Origin: Oribacterium sp.
GTDB taxonomy: Bacteria; Bacillota_A; Clostridia; Lachnospirales; Lachnospiraceae
Reading direction: 5' to 3'
DNA length: 64,000 nucleotides
Assembly: GCA_017940955.1 (NCBI GenBank)
Contig: JAGAXP010000161.1
Span: forward strand, 1 to 64,000
Under the pieces are notes generated by a model. The model saw only the letters and a program-made list of their open reading frames with translations, was not told where the DNA came from and did not search any database. Numbering within the stretch: the first letter of the stretch is position 1; the number at the start of each line of letters is the position of its first letter. Positions 24,861-33,581 of this stretch are shown here, piece by piece. The position numbers and the translations under genes are program-made.

Positions 24861-25988
24861 ATGACAGGATCTGATGGCGTTAAGAAGGTAAGGGATCCGG
24901 GAATCGATCTTTTGAGAGTGATCGCCTGCCTTATAGTCATTGGCACACATGTGGATGTCATGGGAACAGGAGACTCCACAAAGCTTTTCATAAGACTATT
25001 GCTTTCGGACGGAGTAACGCTGTTTTTTGTGATCAGCGGTTTTTTCTTTTTTAAAAAGGGATTTAAAGAGACACTGATACGCTCATTAAAAAGCATAGTG
25101 CTTCCCGGAATAGCTGTAATGTTTCTGACCTACCTGTTTGCACCATTCATCAGGGGGGAGAAAAGCGTTTTACAATGTGTCGTAACTCCGGAGATTGACC
25201 TTTGCGGATTCATAACGGATGTTTTTTCCTGGGGCGGAGGCATACGTGAAAGCCTTGCAAGTCACCTCTGGTATATATTTACCTATCTTCAGCTTGTTCT
25301 GGCTTACCCGCTTTTAAAACCTCTATATACAAAGGATGACCGGTACCGTAAATACAGATGGTTCATAATGAGCTTTATATTTATCAATCAGATAATAATG
25401 GATCTCAATATGACGGGTCTTATCAGTCTGTTACCCATACAGATTTCGCCCTTTATGCTTTATACAACACCGGCCATGCTTCTTATGGCGGGGGCAGAGC
25501 TGGCTATGATGATGCCGGGGTTAAAGAAATCCGGCAGGCTTAAGGAAGTAAGGATGGGTGCGGCAGTTGTAGTGGCAGTGACATTGGCACTACGTTTCCT
25601 GGTTCAGAAGGAGGTCTTCAGGCTTAACAGTACCCAGGATTTTTACATTTACTGGAACTGTGCTTTTGCAACAGTTGAGAGCATAGCCTTTATCATATTT
25701 GTGATTAGCTTTGATTTCAGAGGAAACAGACCGGTTGAGACTGTGGCAAGGGCAGGAAAGTATACTTTCTTCATATATCTTTTCCATTACGGTATATACC
25801 ATTTGTTATTTTTCAGAATGGGACCGGACTGGAATCTGGGGCTTATTGACCTTACAAACGGTTACGATACTTTGCCTAAAGAAATATTGCATCTTCTGAT
25901 ACGTATACCGACAGTGTTCGTGCTTTCGCTGGCTGCAGGTGTAGTGACAGTAAGAATCGGGGAGTATTTAAAATCCTTCAAAAAATAG
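24861..25988 (+). CDS. Membrane acyltransferase of the acyltransferase-3 (OafA/WecH) family
   Basis: A 375-residue integral membrane protein that probably moves an acyl (often acetyl) group to a surface glycan or other polar acceptor. The N-terminus has the family signature: DPGIDLLRVIACLIVIGTHVD, whose helix and His form the catalytic region. About ten helices follow, with LASHLWYIFTYLQLVLAYPLL conserved in the family. The ATG at 24861 follows GGAGG by six bases. A separate terminator closes the gene. The acceptor is unknown; O-acetylation of a polysaccharide is one option, given the later MBOAT pair. Confidence 0.85.
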   Translation: MTGSDGVKKVRDPGIDLLRVIACLIVIGTHVDVMGTGDSTKLFIRLLLSDGVTLFFVISGFFFFKKGFKETLIRSLKSIVLPGIAVMFLTYLFAPFIRGEKSVLQCVVTPEIDLCGFITDVFSWGGGIRESLASHLWYIFTYLQLVLAYPLLKPLYTKDDRYRKYRWFIMSFIFINQIIMDLNMTGLISLLPIQISPFMLYTTPAMLLMAGAELAMMMPGLKKSGRLKEVRMGAAVVVAVTLALRFLVQKEVFRLNSTQDFYIYWNCAFATVESIAFIIFVISFDFRGNRPVETVARAGKYTFFIYLFHYGIYHLLFFRMGPDWNLGLIDLTNGYDTLPKEILHLLIRIPTVFVLSLAAGVVTVRIGEYLKSFKK

Positions 25989-25997
25989 TCAATAATA

Positions 25998-26056
25998 AAA
26001 ACCGTTCGCTTAACCGGATCCGTAATGAGGATCGTTGTTAAGCGGGTGGTTTTTTT
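25998..26056. terminator. bidirectional terminator between the acyltransferase and rsmI
   Basis: AAAAACC-GTTCGCTTAAC... pairs with ...GTTAAGCGGGTGGTTTTTTT over an inner GGATCC/GGATCG stem. A-rich and T-rich flanks fit the convergent genes on either side. Confidence 0.82.
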
Positions 26057-26103
26057 TAGGTCCCGGATAAATATTTATTGCAGTTCCGATGAATGGAAAA
26101 ATG

Positions 26104-26958
26104 TTACTGAATCTTCAGTTCATTATAGATATCGCGCTTTGAAACGCCGCGGTCTTTAGCCACGGCCTTCATGGCATCCTTCTCGGAAAGCCCTTGTTTC
26201 AGATAGTGATCCATATGCTCCTCCAGAGGAATTTCGTTCCATCTGGCCTCGGATTCTGCGACTATATCCTCAGGATTTCTTCCGTCTATAACAAGGACAT
26301 ACTCACCCCGGGGTTCCTCGGCCTCGTATTTTGCTATGGCTTCGGAAAGAGTTGTACGGATCGCTTCCTCGTGCTTCTTCGTAAGTTCACGGCAAAGGGA
26401 GATGCGGCGGTCTCCGCCTAAAGTATCGGAAAGATCCTTAAGAGTCGCCTTTAGCTTATGGGGTGCCTCATAAAGGATCATGGTGCGGGTCTCAGTCTTA
26501 AGCTCCGACAGTATCCTGGCACGCTCCTTCTTATCGGCCTTTTCCGTAGGCAGAAATGCTTCAAATGCAAATCTTCTGGTGGGAAGGGCAGAGATGGTGA
26601 GAGCGGTGATGGCTGCAGCAGGTCCCGGAAGGGAAGTGATCTGAATCCCGGCTTCCGCCGCCTGTCTCACAAGCTCTTCTCCGGGGTCTGAAATACAGGG
26701 GGTACCCGCATCTGTTATGATGGCAATGTTTTTGCCGTTCAGCATGTCCGAGACCAGAGCTTTTGCTTTATCGAATTTATTGAATTCGTGGTAAGCGGTC
26801 ATGGGAGTATGGATGTCGAAATGATTTAAAAGCTTTATGGAATTTCTTGTGTCCTCGGCCGCAATGATGTCAACCGACTTAAGACAGTTGATGACTCTGT
26901 AAGTGATGTCATCAAGATTTCCTATGGGTGTTGCGCATATGTATAAGGTTCCCGGCAT
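26104..26958 (-). CDS. rsmI: 16S rRNA (cytidine-1402-2'-O)-methyltransferase RsmI
   Basis: RsmI methylates the ribose of C1402 in 16S rRNA at the decoding centre. The 284-residue protein starts MPGTLYICATPIGNLDDITYR. It carries the tetrapyrrole-methylase-fold motifs AAEDTRNS, ITDAGTPCISDPGEEL and SLPGPAAAITAL, and ends in a small helical domain (SEKDAMKAVAKDRGVSKRDIYNEL). I chose the ATG at 26958 because the motif PGTLYICATPIGNL is the family N-terminus and GGAG lies upstream; the frame extends 30 codons 5'. In Bacillus it lies near yabB/trmN6; here it is separate and on the minus strand. Confidence 0.93.
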   Translation of the reverse strand: MPGTLYICATPIGNLDDITYRVINCLKSVDIIAAEDTRNSIKLLNHFDIHTPMTAYHEFNKFDKAKALVSDMLNGKNIAIITDAGTPCISDPGEELVRQAAEAGIQITSLPGPAAAITALTISALPTRRFAFEAFLPTEKADKKERARILSELKTETRTMILYEAPHKLKATLKDLSDTLGGDRRISLCRELTKKHEEAIRTTLSEAIAKYEAEEPRGEYVLVIDGRNPEDIVAESEARWNEIPLEEHMDHYLKQGLSEKDAMKAVAKDRGVSKRDIYNELKIQ

Positions 26959-27063
26959 GGTGTTTTCTCCGATATATTCAGTATTTTTTATCAGCATGGC
27001 ATGAGATTTTGTATTTCTGTCATGCCTCATAAGCCCATCATAGCACATTAACTAGGATTTTTT

Positions 27064-27122
27064 TGCGTAAAGATTAAGATTTACGCACTATGCTTGCAAT
27101 TATAGTTTGGCTCTGTTATATT
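27064..27122 (+). promoter_or_regulatory. promoter of the lipoprotein gene, with a hairpin in the shared gap
   Basis: TTGCAA (27094-27099), a 17-bp spacer and TATATT (27117-27122), about 90 bp before the lipoprotein start. Just upstream, GCGTAAA pairs with TTTACGC (27065-27085), between the divergent rsmI and lipoprotein genes. Confidence 0.7.
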
Positions 27123-27210
27123 ACACTCTGTATTTTCGAGAGGCTCGTGAGAGTCTTTCATTTTATATATAAATAAAAATAGAGTATAAGAGTTTTTGAG
27201 GAGATAGATC

Positions 27211-27777
27211 ATGAAGAAATTTATTGCGATGCTTTTACTTGCAATAACAGTACTTTCAGTTGCAGGCTGCGGCAGCAGTAAGTCAAAATCAAGAAATGAT
27301 GATACTGCTAAGGAAAAGACAGGAGAAACAGCACCAGACGGTAGTAGTATAACCGAATCTACGGAAGAGGAGACAAACCCTGATAACGGACTGCCTCTTT
27401 CAAAGCAGCCGGATCCCAACGCTCCTGTTGTAGATACAGTTGTTGTTTATGCCATCGTTAACGGAAGTATGTCTCAGGTTATGGATTCAGTTGACGAGCT
27501 CACAGAGCAGGCTCTTCTTGATAAGCTTATCGAGCTTGGAACCGTAGGAGCGTCTACAAATCTCGTAAGCTTCGAAACAGAGGAAACAGGAGAGACACAG
27601 CCTGCAGGTCCCGGAGCTACGGCAGATCAGCAGACTATGACAATCAAGAAGGGTAAGCTTGTACTCAGCGATTTTGCAGCAGGCGAGAATTTTGATGAGG
27701 AAACAGCAAAGCAGGCTGTTGCGGATACATTTGCACTGAACTATGAGCTTTCAGAGTGCGAAGTTGTAATAGAGTAA
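27211..27777 (+). CDS. Lipoprotein with an acidic linker and a small C-terminal domain
   Basis: A 188-residue lipoprotein. KKFIAMLLLAITVLSVAGC is a lipoprotein signal, with the acylated Cys at residue 20. A Ser/Thr/Glu/Asp-rich linker (about residues 22-65) follows, then about 120 residues beginning DTVVVYAIVNGSMSQVMDSVDELTEQALLDKLIELG. The beta-alpha pattern and the end NYELSECEVVIE resemble GerMN-type (germination/sporulation) domains, but the match is not firm. It stands alone, between its own promoter and terminator. Confidence 0.72.
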   Translation: MKKFIAMLLLAITVLSVAGCGSSKSKSRNDDTAKEKTGETAPDGSSITESTEEETNPDNGLPLSKQPDPNAPVVDTVVVYAIVNGSMSQVMDSVDELTEQALLDKLIELGTVGASTNLVSFETEETGETQPAGPGATADQQTMTIKKGKLVLSDFAAGENFDEETAKQAVADTFALNYELSECEVVIE

Positions 27778-27794
27778 AATAAAATCATATGACG

Positions 27795-27827
27795 AGAGGT
27801 CTTCCTTTGGGGAGACCTCTTTTTTTC
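27795..27827 (+). terminator. terminator of the lipoprotein gene
   Basis: AGAGGTCT (27795-27802) pairs with AGACCTCT (27813-27820), then seven T. Confidence 0.9.
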
Positions 27828-27861
27828 GTCATAAGGACGTCATGCGGGAGTTATGCTTGTA

Positions 27862-27943
27862 TCCGTCGGGGAAGATTCTCACCGGCGAGAACCGTCCCTA
27901 TCGGCGAGAACTGTCCCTGCCGGCGAGAACCGTTCCCGGTGGA
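27862..27943. repeat. rearranged copy of the CGGCGAGAACCGTCCC repeat
   Basis: CGGCGAGAACCGTCCC recurs at about 27883, 27902 (one substitution) and 27921 (one substitution), with a 19-base period. The left flank TCGGGGAAGATTCTCACC is an imperfect mirror of the first unit, and the last unit ends CCCGGTGGA. The sequence is clearly related to the perfect 44-bp palindrome at 60001-60044, with its right arm amplified three times. It lies just upstream of the GHL10 hydrolase gene. Confidence 0.82.
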
Positions 27944-28007
27944 TTGTTTTAGGGAGGATGTGGTAGAATAGACGAATATATGGAAAGACGAAGGGAGAGG
28001 ACAGAAA

Positions 28008-29261
28008 ATGAAATTTGAAAACAAATCCGGAATCATGGCGTATAAGCAGTTTGCAGGATTTTTAATGACACTTGTCATTTGCATATGTATGTGCGGCGTC
28101 ATAAATTCAAGGGCAGCCGGAGTGGAAGCATTGGCAAATGCGACAAACGGACTTCGTGGAGTATGGTTCTCCTATATCAACTGGTCGGAAATGCCATCGG
28201 AGGAGGCGGCCTTTAAAAAAGAGGCAGACAAGGTGATGGAAACCATAGCCGCAAACGGCATGAATGCAATTTTCTGTCATGTTCACAGTCATACGGATGC
28301 CTACTATAAATCGGATATTTTTCCGGTTTCAAAGTTCCTGCCTGCAAACCCGGATAAATTTGATGCATTGGGATACATGGTGGATTCCGCCCACAGACAC
28401 GGGATCCAGTTCCATGCCTGGCTTAATCCCTACAGAGTCACCGGCTCCATGAAAAAATGGGAAGAGGAAAAAGAGGATTCCATTTCCAAAAGGTGGTATA
28501 ACAATCCGGAAACCAACAGAAATGTTCTCCTGTTTGACGGAAGCTACTATCTGAACCCTTCCAAGAAAGAGGTACGTGACCTCATCGTTTCCGCAGTGCA
28601 GGAAGTTATGACAAAATACGAGGTGGACGGAGTTCAGTTTGATGATTATTTCTATCCGGGACTCGGAACCGGAGCTGACACAAATTTCGATTATCAGGAG
28701 TATGTTGAATCAGGAAGCACCCTGCCTATAGCGGAGTGGAGAAGGGATAATGTCTCCGCCCTTATCGAAGCCGTTTACGCAAAGGTTCATGAAATGAAAC
28801 CGGGTGCTGTATTCGGTGTGAGTCCTGTGGCACAGCTTAAATACCTTAAGAGTAACAGAAGCTACTTCGTGGATATAGATGAGTGGCTTTCATCCGATAA
28901 GTACGTGGACTATATATTACCCCAGATATACTTCGGCTTTGAGCAGAAGACCGGAAGCGGGGCAATATCCGATGCAGCTTATGAGGTATGTCTCAATGAC
29001 TGGATAAACCTCATGGAAAAGAATAACAGCAAGGTGAAGCTTTACGTGGGACTTGCCCTCTATAAGTGCAATACCGACAGCTGGGACGGAAATGATATCC
29101 CTGAGTGGCTGAGATACAATGACATCCTGGCAAGAGAAGTTCTTGCAGCCCTGGGAACAGGAAAAGTATCCGGCTTCGGAATTTATGCTTATCAGAATCT
29201 TGTTGACAGCAAGGTTATAAAAGAGGTGGAAAACCTGAGGAAAATATTCCTTGGAGCCTAA
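28008..29261 (+). CDS. Secreted GHL10 (DUF187/YngK-like) family glycosyl hydrolase
   Basis: A 417-residue exported protein of the GHL10 family (glycosyl hydrolase-like TIM barrel). Its likely role is hydrolysis of a surface or wall glycan; no substrate is proven. The signal peptide is near YKQFAGFLMTLVICICMC. Family motifs are GLRGVWFSYINWSEM (about residues 47-61), FCHVHSHTDAYY, HAWLNPYRVTGSM (about 135-147), and VDGVQFDDYFYPG (about 205-217). The acidic residues there are the probable catalytic ones. LVDSKV and VKEVENLRKIFLGA end the protein. It lacks a wall anchor, so it is probably released or weakly bound. Confidence 0.85.
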   Translation: MKFENKSGIMAYKQFAGFLMTLVICICMCGVINSRAAGVEALANATNGLRGVWFSYINWSEMPSEEAAFKKEADKVMETIAANGMNAIFCHVHSHTDAYYKSDIFPVSKFLPANPDKFDALGYMVDSAHRHGIQFHAWLNPYRVTGSMKKWEEEKEDSISKRWYNNPETNRNVLLFDGSYYLNPSKKEVRDLIVSAVQEVMTKYEVDGVQFDDYFYPGLGTGADTNFDYQEYVESGSTLPIAEWRRDNVSALIEAVYAKVHEMKPGAVFGVSPVAQLKYLKSNRSYFVDIDEWLSSDKYVDYILPQIYFGFEQKTGSGAISDAAYEVCLNDWINLMEKNNSKVKLYVGLALYKCNTDSWDGNDIPEWLRYNDILAREVLAALGTGKVSGFGIYAYQNLVDSKVIKEVENLRKIFLGA

Positions 29262-29316
29262 AAACGGCGGTAAACTTGCTTTTTAAGAGTTCATATCTTA
29301 TAGTAGTTAAGTTAAA

Positions 29317-29401
29317 TTACCGAAAAATGTTGATTTTTCAATGTTTTTCGGGTAAATAAGCAAATATAAAATAAATCAGGTTACCTTTCATTCGGGTAAC
29401 C
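29317..29401 (+). promoter_or_regulatory. two hairpins in the metG leader
   Basis: TTACC-GAAAAA (29317-29327) pairs with TTTTTCGGGTAA (29344-29355). GGTTACC (29379-29385) pairs with GGTAACC (29395-29401). The second ends about 14 bp before metG. They do not make a T-box leader (no specifier or T-box sequence seen) and could be a terminator for the preceding gene plus a translation-control hairpin. Confidence 0.5.
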
Positions 29402-29415
29402 GGAAAGAGTGAAAC

Positions 29416-31479
29416 ATGGAAAAGAAACCGTACTATATCACTACAGCGATAGCTTATGCTTCCGGAAAGCCGCACATCGGAAATACTTATGAGATCGTGC
29501 TTGCGGATGCTATCGCACGTTTCAAGAGATTTCAGGGTTATGACGTAAGATTCCAGACCGGAACCGATGAGCATGGCCAGAAAATAGAGTTAAAGGCAGA
29601 GGCAGCAGGTGTAACACCAAAGCAGTATGTGGATAAGACTGCCGGAGAAATTAAGACCATTTGGGATCTTATGAACACTTCTTATGACAAGTTCATCAGA
29701 ACAACAGACGAGTACCATGAGAAACAGGTTCAGAAGATGTTCAGGAAGATGTATGACAAGGGTGACATCTATAAGTCTGAGTATGAAGGCTGGTACTGTA
29801 CACCCTGTGAGTCCTTCTGGACAGATTCACAGCTTGTGGACGGAAAATGTCCCGATTGCGGAAGAGATGTTGAGAAGGCAAGAGAGGAAGCTTACTTCTT
29901 CAAGATGAGCAAGTACAGAGACCGTCTCATGAAGCATATCGAGGAGCATCCCGAGTTCATCCAGCCGGTTTCCCGTAAGAATGAGATGGTAAACAACTTC
30001 CTTAAGCCGGGTCTTCAGGATCTTTGTGTATCCAGAACCTCCTTCAAGTGGGGAATCCCTGTGGATTTCGATCCAAAGCACGTTGTTTACGTATGGCTTG
30101 ACGCCCTTACAAACTATATTACCGGTCTTGGCTACGATGTTGACGGAAATCACGAGGAGCTTTTTAACAGGTTCTGGCCCTGCGACCTTCACCTTATCGG
30201 AAAGGATATCATCCGTTTCCATACACTTTACTGGCCGATCTTCCTTATGAGCCTTGACATACCTCTTCCAAAGCAGGTATTCGGACATCCATGGCTTCTT
30301 ACAGCGGCAGGAAAGTCACAGGAAGGCATCAAGATGTCAAAGTCCCGTGGTAATGTTATCTACGCTGATGATCTGGCAAAGCTTTTCGGTGTTGATGCCG
30401 TAAGATTCTTCGTTATCCATGAGATGCCTTTCGAGAACGATGGTGTCATCTCCTGGGAGCTTATGGTAGAGCGTTATAATTCAATGCTTGCCAATATCCT
30501 CGGAAACCTCGTTAAGAGAACCATCTCCATGAGCAATAAGTACTTTGATGGTGTGGTAGAGGATAAGGGCGCTAAAGAGCCTGTTGATGAGGATCTGAAG
30601 ACTACTATTCTTAATGCGGTTAAGACTGCAACAGAGAAGATGGATCAGCTTAGAGTTGCAGATGCACTTACAGCTGTTTTCGATATCTTCAGAAGATCAA
30701 ACAAGTATATCGATGAGACTGAGCCATGGGTACTTTCAAAGGATCCTGAGAAGGCTGACAGACTTAAGACAGTTATGTATAACCTTACAGAGGCTATCAA
30801 CATCGGAGCTTCTGTTCTCGAAAGCTTTATGCCTGAGACAGCCGAGTCCATCCTTAAGGAGATCAATGCTGAAAAGCGTGCTCTTTCCGATATGGATAAG
30901 TGGGGACTCTTCAAGTCGGGAACAAAGGTGACAGCAGAGCCTGCAACACTCTTTGAGCGTAAGAAGGAAGAGGATGTTATGCTGGAGGTTGAGAAGATCG
31001 AAGCTGAGCAGATGGCTGCAGCAGGTGTTCAGGAAGAAAAGGCAGAGAAGACTTCTTCAGAAGAAGCAGAGGAGGGAGACGGAATGCCTGAAACCATCGA
31101 TGAGAATGGTGACTGTGCTCCTGATACAAAGGTATCAGATCCTGAAAAGAAGGCAGAGATAACCTACGATGACTTTGCAAAGATCGAGTTCCGGGTAGGA
31201 AAGATCCTTCATGCAGAGGAAGTAAAGAAGTCAAAGAAGCTTCTCAAGTTCAGGGTTCAGGTGGGATCCGAGACACGCACCATCTTAAGCGGTATCAAGA
31301 AGGCTTATAAGCCGGAGGATCTGGTTGGAAAGCGTGTTATGATCGTTGCAAACCTTGCTCCACGTATGATCGCAGGTGAGGAATCACAGGGCATGATCAT
31401 TGCGGCAGAGGATGATGACGAGAATATCGCTCTTATGACACCGATGAGCAAGATGCCATCGGGCTCTATCATTTGCTGA
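29416..31479 (+). CDS. metG: Methionyl-tRNA synthetase
   Basis: MetRS charges tRNA-Met. The 687-residue protein has the class I HIGH-type motif ASGKPHIGN (about residues 14-22), the zinc knuckle CTPCESFW...CPDCG (about 128-148) and KMSKS in GIKMSKSRGNV (about 300-310). The anticodon-binding helices are near 400-480. An unusually long, very acidic linker (about 535-580, with EEAEEGDG and SDPEKKAE) joins to a C-terminal tRNA-binding OB domain (YDDFAKIEFRVGKILHAEEV) found in dimeric MetRS. Strong codon bias suggests high expression. It ends 18 bp before the TraX-family gene. Confidence 0.96.
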   Translation: MEKKPYYITTAIAYASGKPHIGNTYEIVLADAIARFKRFQGYDVRFQTGTDEHGQKIELKAEAAGVTPKQYVDKTAGEIKTIWDLMNTSYDKFIRTTDEYHEKQVQKMFRKMYDKGDIYKSEYEGWYCTPCESFWTDSQLVDGKCPDCGRDVEKAREEAYFFKMSKYRDRLMKHIEEHPEFIQPVSRKNEMVNNFLKPGLQDLCVSRTSFKWGIPVDFDPKHVVYVWLDALTNYITGLGYDVDGNHEELFNRFWPCDLHLIGKDIIRFHTLYWPIFLMSLDIPLPKQVFGHPWLLTAAGKSQEGIKMSKSRGNVIYADDLAKLFGVDAVRFFVIHEMPFENDGVISWELMVERYNSMLANILGNLVKRTISMSNKYFDGVVEDKGAKEPVDEDLKTTILNAVKTATEKMDQLRVADALTAVFDIFRRSNKYIDETEPWVLSKDPEKADRLKTVMYNLTEAINIGASVLESFMPETAESILKEINAEKRALSDMDKWGLFKSGTKVTAEPATLFERKKEEDVMLEVEKIEAEQMAAAGVQEEKAEKTSSEEAEEGDGMPETIDENGDCAPDTKVSDPEKKAEITYDDFAKIEFRVGKILHAEEVKKSKKLLKFRVQVGSETRTILSGIKKAYKPEDLVGKRVMIVANLAPRMIAGEESQGMIIAAEDDDENIALMTPMSKMPSGSIIC

Positions 31480-31497
31480 TAGAAAAATATAAGGATT

Positions 31498-32277
31498 ATG
31501 GCAACACATCATAGTGTACTCAAGAGTACAAAAAAGAATATTGGTATTTCGGGTGGGACACTGAAGTTTTTTGCTGCTTTAATGATGACCGCATATTATT
31601 TTGCGGTCATCATTATCCATAACGGAAAACTTTACGGCTTTGTTGATGAGTACTATCAGATGGCCATCGCCACCGAAGAAGGAGCCATGTGGCTCAGATT
31701 GTATGATTTTTTGGTAATATTCCGTCATTTCAGTTTTCCTGTTTTCGCATTTCTCTTAGTCGAAGGTTTTATACACACTTCCGGTTTCCGGAATTATTTC
31801 ATCAGAGTTTTTATCATTGCGCTCATATCAGAGGTTCCCTACGACCTGGCATTTTTTAACGAAACCATAAATTTAAATCATCAGAATCCGGTGTTTACAC
31901 TGGCGGCAGGCCTGCTGGTAATGTATTTTATGAAAAAATGGTGGAAGCAGCCCCTTCAGAAATGGCTGGCTGTGGCCGTAGGATGCGGAATCGCATATAT
32001 TGCGCGCTTTCAGTTTGGATGGTACGGAGTCCTGAGTATCGCTCTTATGTACAACTTTAACAGAGAAAAGGTATTCCAGATGCTCGGCGGTGCCGCAGCT
32101 ATTGCTGTTGGAAGCATATCGTCCCGGTTCCTTCCGGTATTGAGCTTTATTCCCATAATGCTCTATAACGGAGAAAGAGGAAGGTTTAGTTTTAAGTGGT
32201 TCTACTATATTTACTATCCACTTATGCTGACAGCTTTTTATGCAATGATCTATATCGGAGCAATGGTTAATATATGA
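31498..32277 (+). CDS. TraX-family membrane protein
   Basis: A 259-residue integral membrane protein with seven to eight helices. GISGGTLKFFAALMMTAYYF, RHFSFPVFAFLLVEGFIHTSG and SEVPYDLAFF match the TraX family, named after the F-pilin N-acetylase but widespread on Firmicutes chromosomes without conjugation genes. It may acylate a protein or glycan; no partner is seen. Its stop overlaps the tatD start (ATGATAA), so translation is coupled. Confidence 0.82.
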   Translation: MATHHSVLKSTKKNIGISGGTLKFFAALMMTAYYFAVIIIHNGKLYGFVDEYYQMAIATEEGAMWLRLYDFLVIFRHFSFPVFAFLLVEGFIHTSGFRNYFIRVFIIALISEVPYDLAFFNETINLNHQNPVFTLAAGLLVMYFMKKWWKQPLQKWLAVAVGCGIAYIARFQFGWYGVLSIALMYNFNREKVFQMLGGAAAIAVGSISSRFLPVLSFIPIMLYNGERGRFSFKWFYYIYYPLMLTAFYAMIYIGAMVNI

Positions 32278-33167
32278 TAAAAGATGTTATGATTTTTGAT
32301 TCCCATGCTCATATGAATGATGAGAGCTTTGAGGAAGACAGAAGCCCGGTTATTGAGAATCTCGTGAGTTCCGGAATAGGGTATTTCACAGAGATAGGCT
32401 TTGACATGCCATCAAGTATTAAGGCGGTGGAACTGGCAGGAAGATATGCCAATGTTTATGCGGCGGTTGGCTTTCACCCGGATCACAGTGACAGATGCCG
32501 TGAGGAAGACATTATACAATTAAAGAAAATGGTCGAAGAAGACAGAGTAGGAGTCTCGGATGTTCAGGGAGATTCCGGACATGGAAAGATAGTTGCCATC
32601 GGTGAAATTGGTCTAGACTATCATTACACCAGGGATGGCATCGCCGAGAGAGCTTTGAAGGCCGGAAAAGAGGCCACACCGGAGGAGCTTGAGAGCGCAG
32701 ATCCGGAGCCTGAGATTCAGAGGGAGACCTTTGTAAAGATGCTAAGGCTTGCAAGAGAGCTTAAAATGCCCATAAATGTTCATTCCAGAGATGCTGCGAA
32801 GGACACCTACGATATGATCGTTTCAGAAGGTGGATATGAAAACGGTGGGATAATCCACTGTTTCGGTTATTCCCTTGAAATGGCAAAGCTTTATGTGAAG
32901 CTTGGGATGTGTGTGGGAATAGGCGGCGTTGTGACCTTTAAAAACTCCAGAAAGATAAAGGAAGTTGTGGAAAATATTCCGATTGAGAATATCGTTTTGG
33001 AGACGGATTGTCCTTACATGGCACCAGTGCCTTTAAGGGGTACCAGAAATGATCCGAGAAATCTTGTATATGTGGCGGATAAGATCGCGGAACTTAAGAA
33101 TATGACCGCTGATGAGGTTATACGGATCACCACGGAAAATGCAAAAAGGGTTTACAGGATAGGATGA
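32274..33167 (+). CDS. tatD: TatD-family metal-dependent nuclease
   Basis: TatD proteins are 3'-5' exonucleases/DNases with a TIM-barrel metal site. The 297-residue protein has FDSHAHMND (HxH metal ligands, about residues 8-16), the Glu ligand in IGEIGLDYHY (about 107-116), NVHSRDA, IIHCFGYS and ETDCPYMAPVPLRG (about 243-256). It carries an extra charged segment (about 118-150, with KAGKEATPEELESADPEPE) compared with shorter family members. The Bacillus counterpart YabD lies just after metG; here traX comes between them. Confidence 0.92.
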   Translation: MIKDVMIFDSHAHMNDESFEEDRSPVIENLVSSGIGYFTEIGFDMPSSIKAVELAGRYANVYAAVGFHPDHSDRCREEDIIQLKKMVEEDRVGVSDVQGDSGHGKIVAIGEIGLDYHYTRDGIAERALKAGKEATPEELESADPEPEIQRETFVKMLRLARELKMPINVHSRDAAKDTYDMIVSEGGYENGGIIHCFGYSLEMAKLYVKLGMCVGIGGVVTFKNSRKIKEVVENIPIENIVLETDCPYMAPVPLRGTRNDPRNLVYVADKIAELKNMTADEVIRITTENAKRVYRIG

Positions 33168-33281
33168 AAAAATCCTCACGGATTCTTTTGGATTCCTGAG
33201 AGCTGCGTGGACAGAATAAAAAAGAGGCAGCTTATACCGATATCGGAGATATGGCAAAAGCTGCATTATATCAAATAAAAA

Positions 33282-33399
33282 GCTCCGGAGTTGAGTAGGT
33301 GGATCCACGTCACATGGGAGGATCCTCTTAGTGCTGCTACGTTCCCGTCCTGACACGGTTCGAGGGACCCATTGCGTGGGGCCCAAACAACCCCGAAGC
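33282..33399 (-). ncRNA. ffs: Signal recognition particle RNA (4.5S/scRNA), small bacterial type
   Basis: On the minus strand the conserved SRP Alu-less hairpin reads GTCAGGACGGGAACGTAGCA, the pattern GTCAGG..GGAA..AGCAGC that binds Ffh, with a GGAA tetraloop (centre near 33346). The ends form a perfect 12-bp helix: GCTTCGGGGTTG at the 5' end with CAACTCCGGAGC at the 3' end, followed by five U. Total length is about 118 nt. SRP RNA with Ffh directs membrane proteins to the translocon. It reads toward tatD, convergent with it, and has its own promoter at 33407-33435. Confidence 0.93.
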
Positions 33400-33406
33400 A
33401 AGTTGA

Positions 33407-33435
33407 AGTATACATGAAAACATTGTAATTGGCAA
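33407..33435 (-). promoter_or_regulatory. sigma-A promoter of the SRP RNA gene
   Basis: On the minus strand, TTGCCA (33430-33435), a 17-bp spacer and TATACT (33407-33412). The RNA start at 33399 follows after seven bases. The same boxes and spacing are found before the phnD-like gene. Confidence 0.85.
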
Positions 33436-33490
33436 TAGAAGTCTGAAAGTAATCTTTTGAACATAGAAGTCTGAAAGTAATCTTTTGAAC
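33435..33490. repeat. 28-bp tandem duplication at the SRP RNA promoter
   Basis: ATAGAAGTCTGAAAGTAATC plus TTTTGAAC occurs twice without a gap (33435-33462 and 33463-33490), with identical copies. It abuts the -35 box of the SRP RNA promoter. Confidence 0.9.
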
Positions 33491-33581
33491 TTAACCGGTG
33501 ACTCAGGTACATGACAGGAAAAAATCTTCCAGCACCTGACACACGGAAGTATTGTTGTTTTAAAAGGAGAGGAATATAGTT

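Noticed and set aside
29317..29401. T-box or S-box leader of metG
   Set aside because: No T-box sequence, specifier loop or SAM-riboswitch core is visible; only two simple hairpins.
31498..32277. Conjugative element, suggested by the TraX-like protein
   Set aside because: No other transfer, relaxase or integrase gene is nearby; TraX homologues are common on chromosomes.
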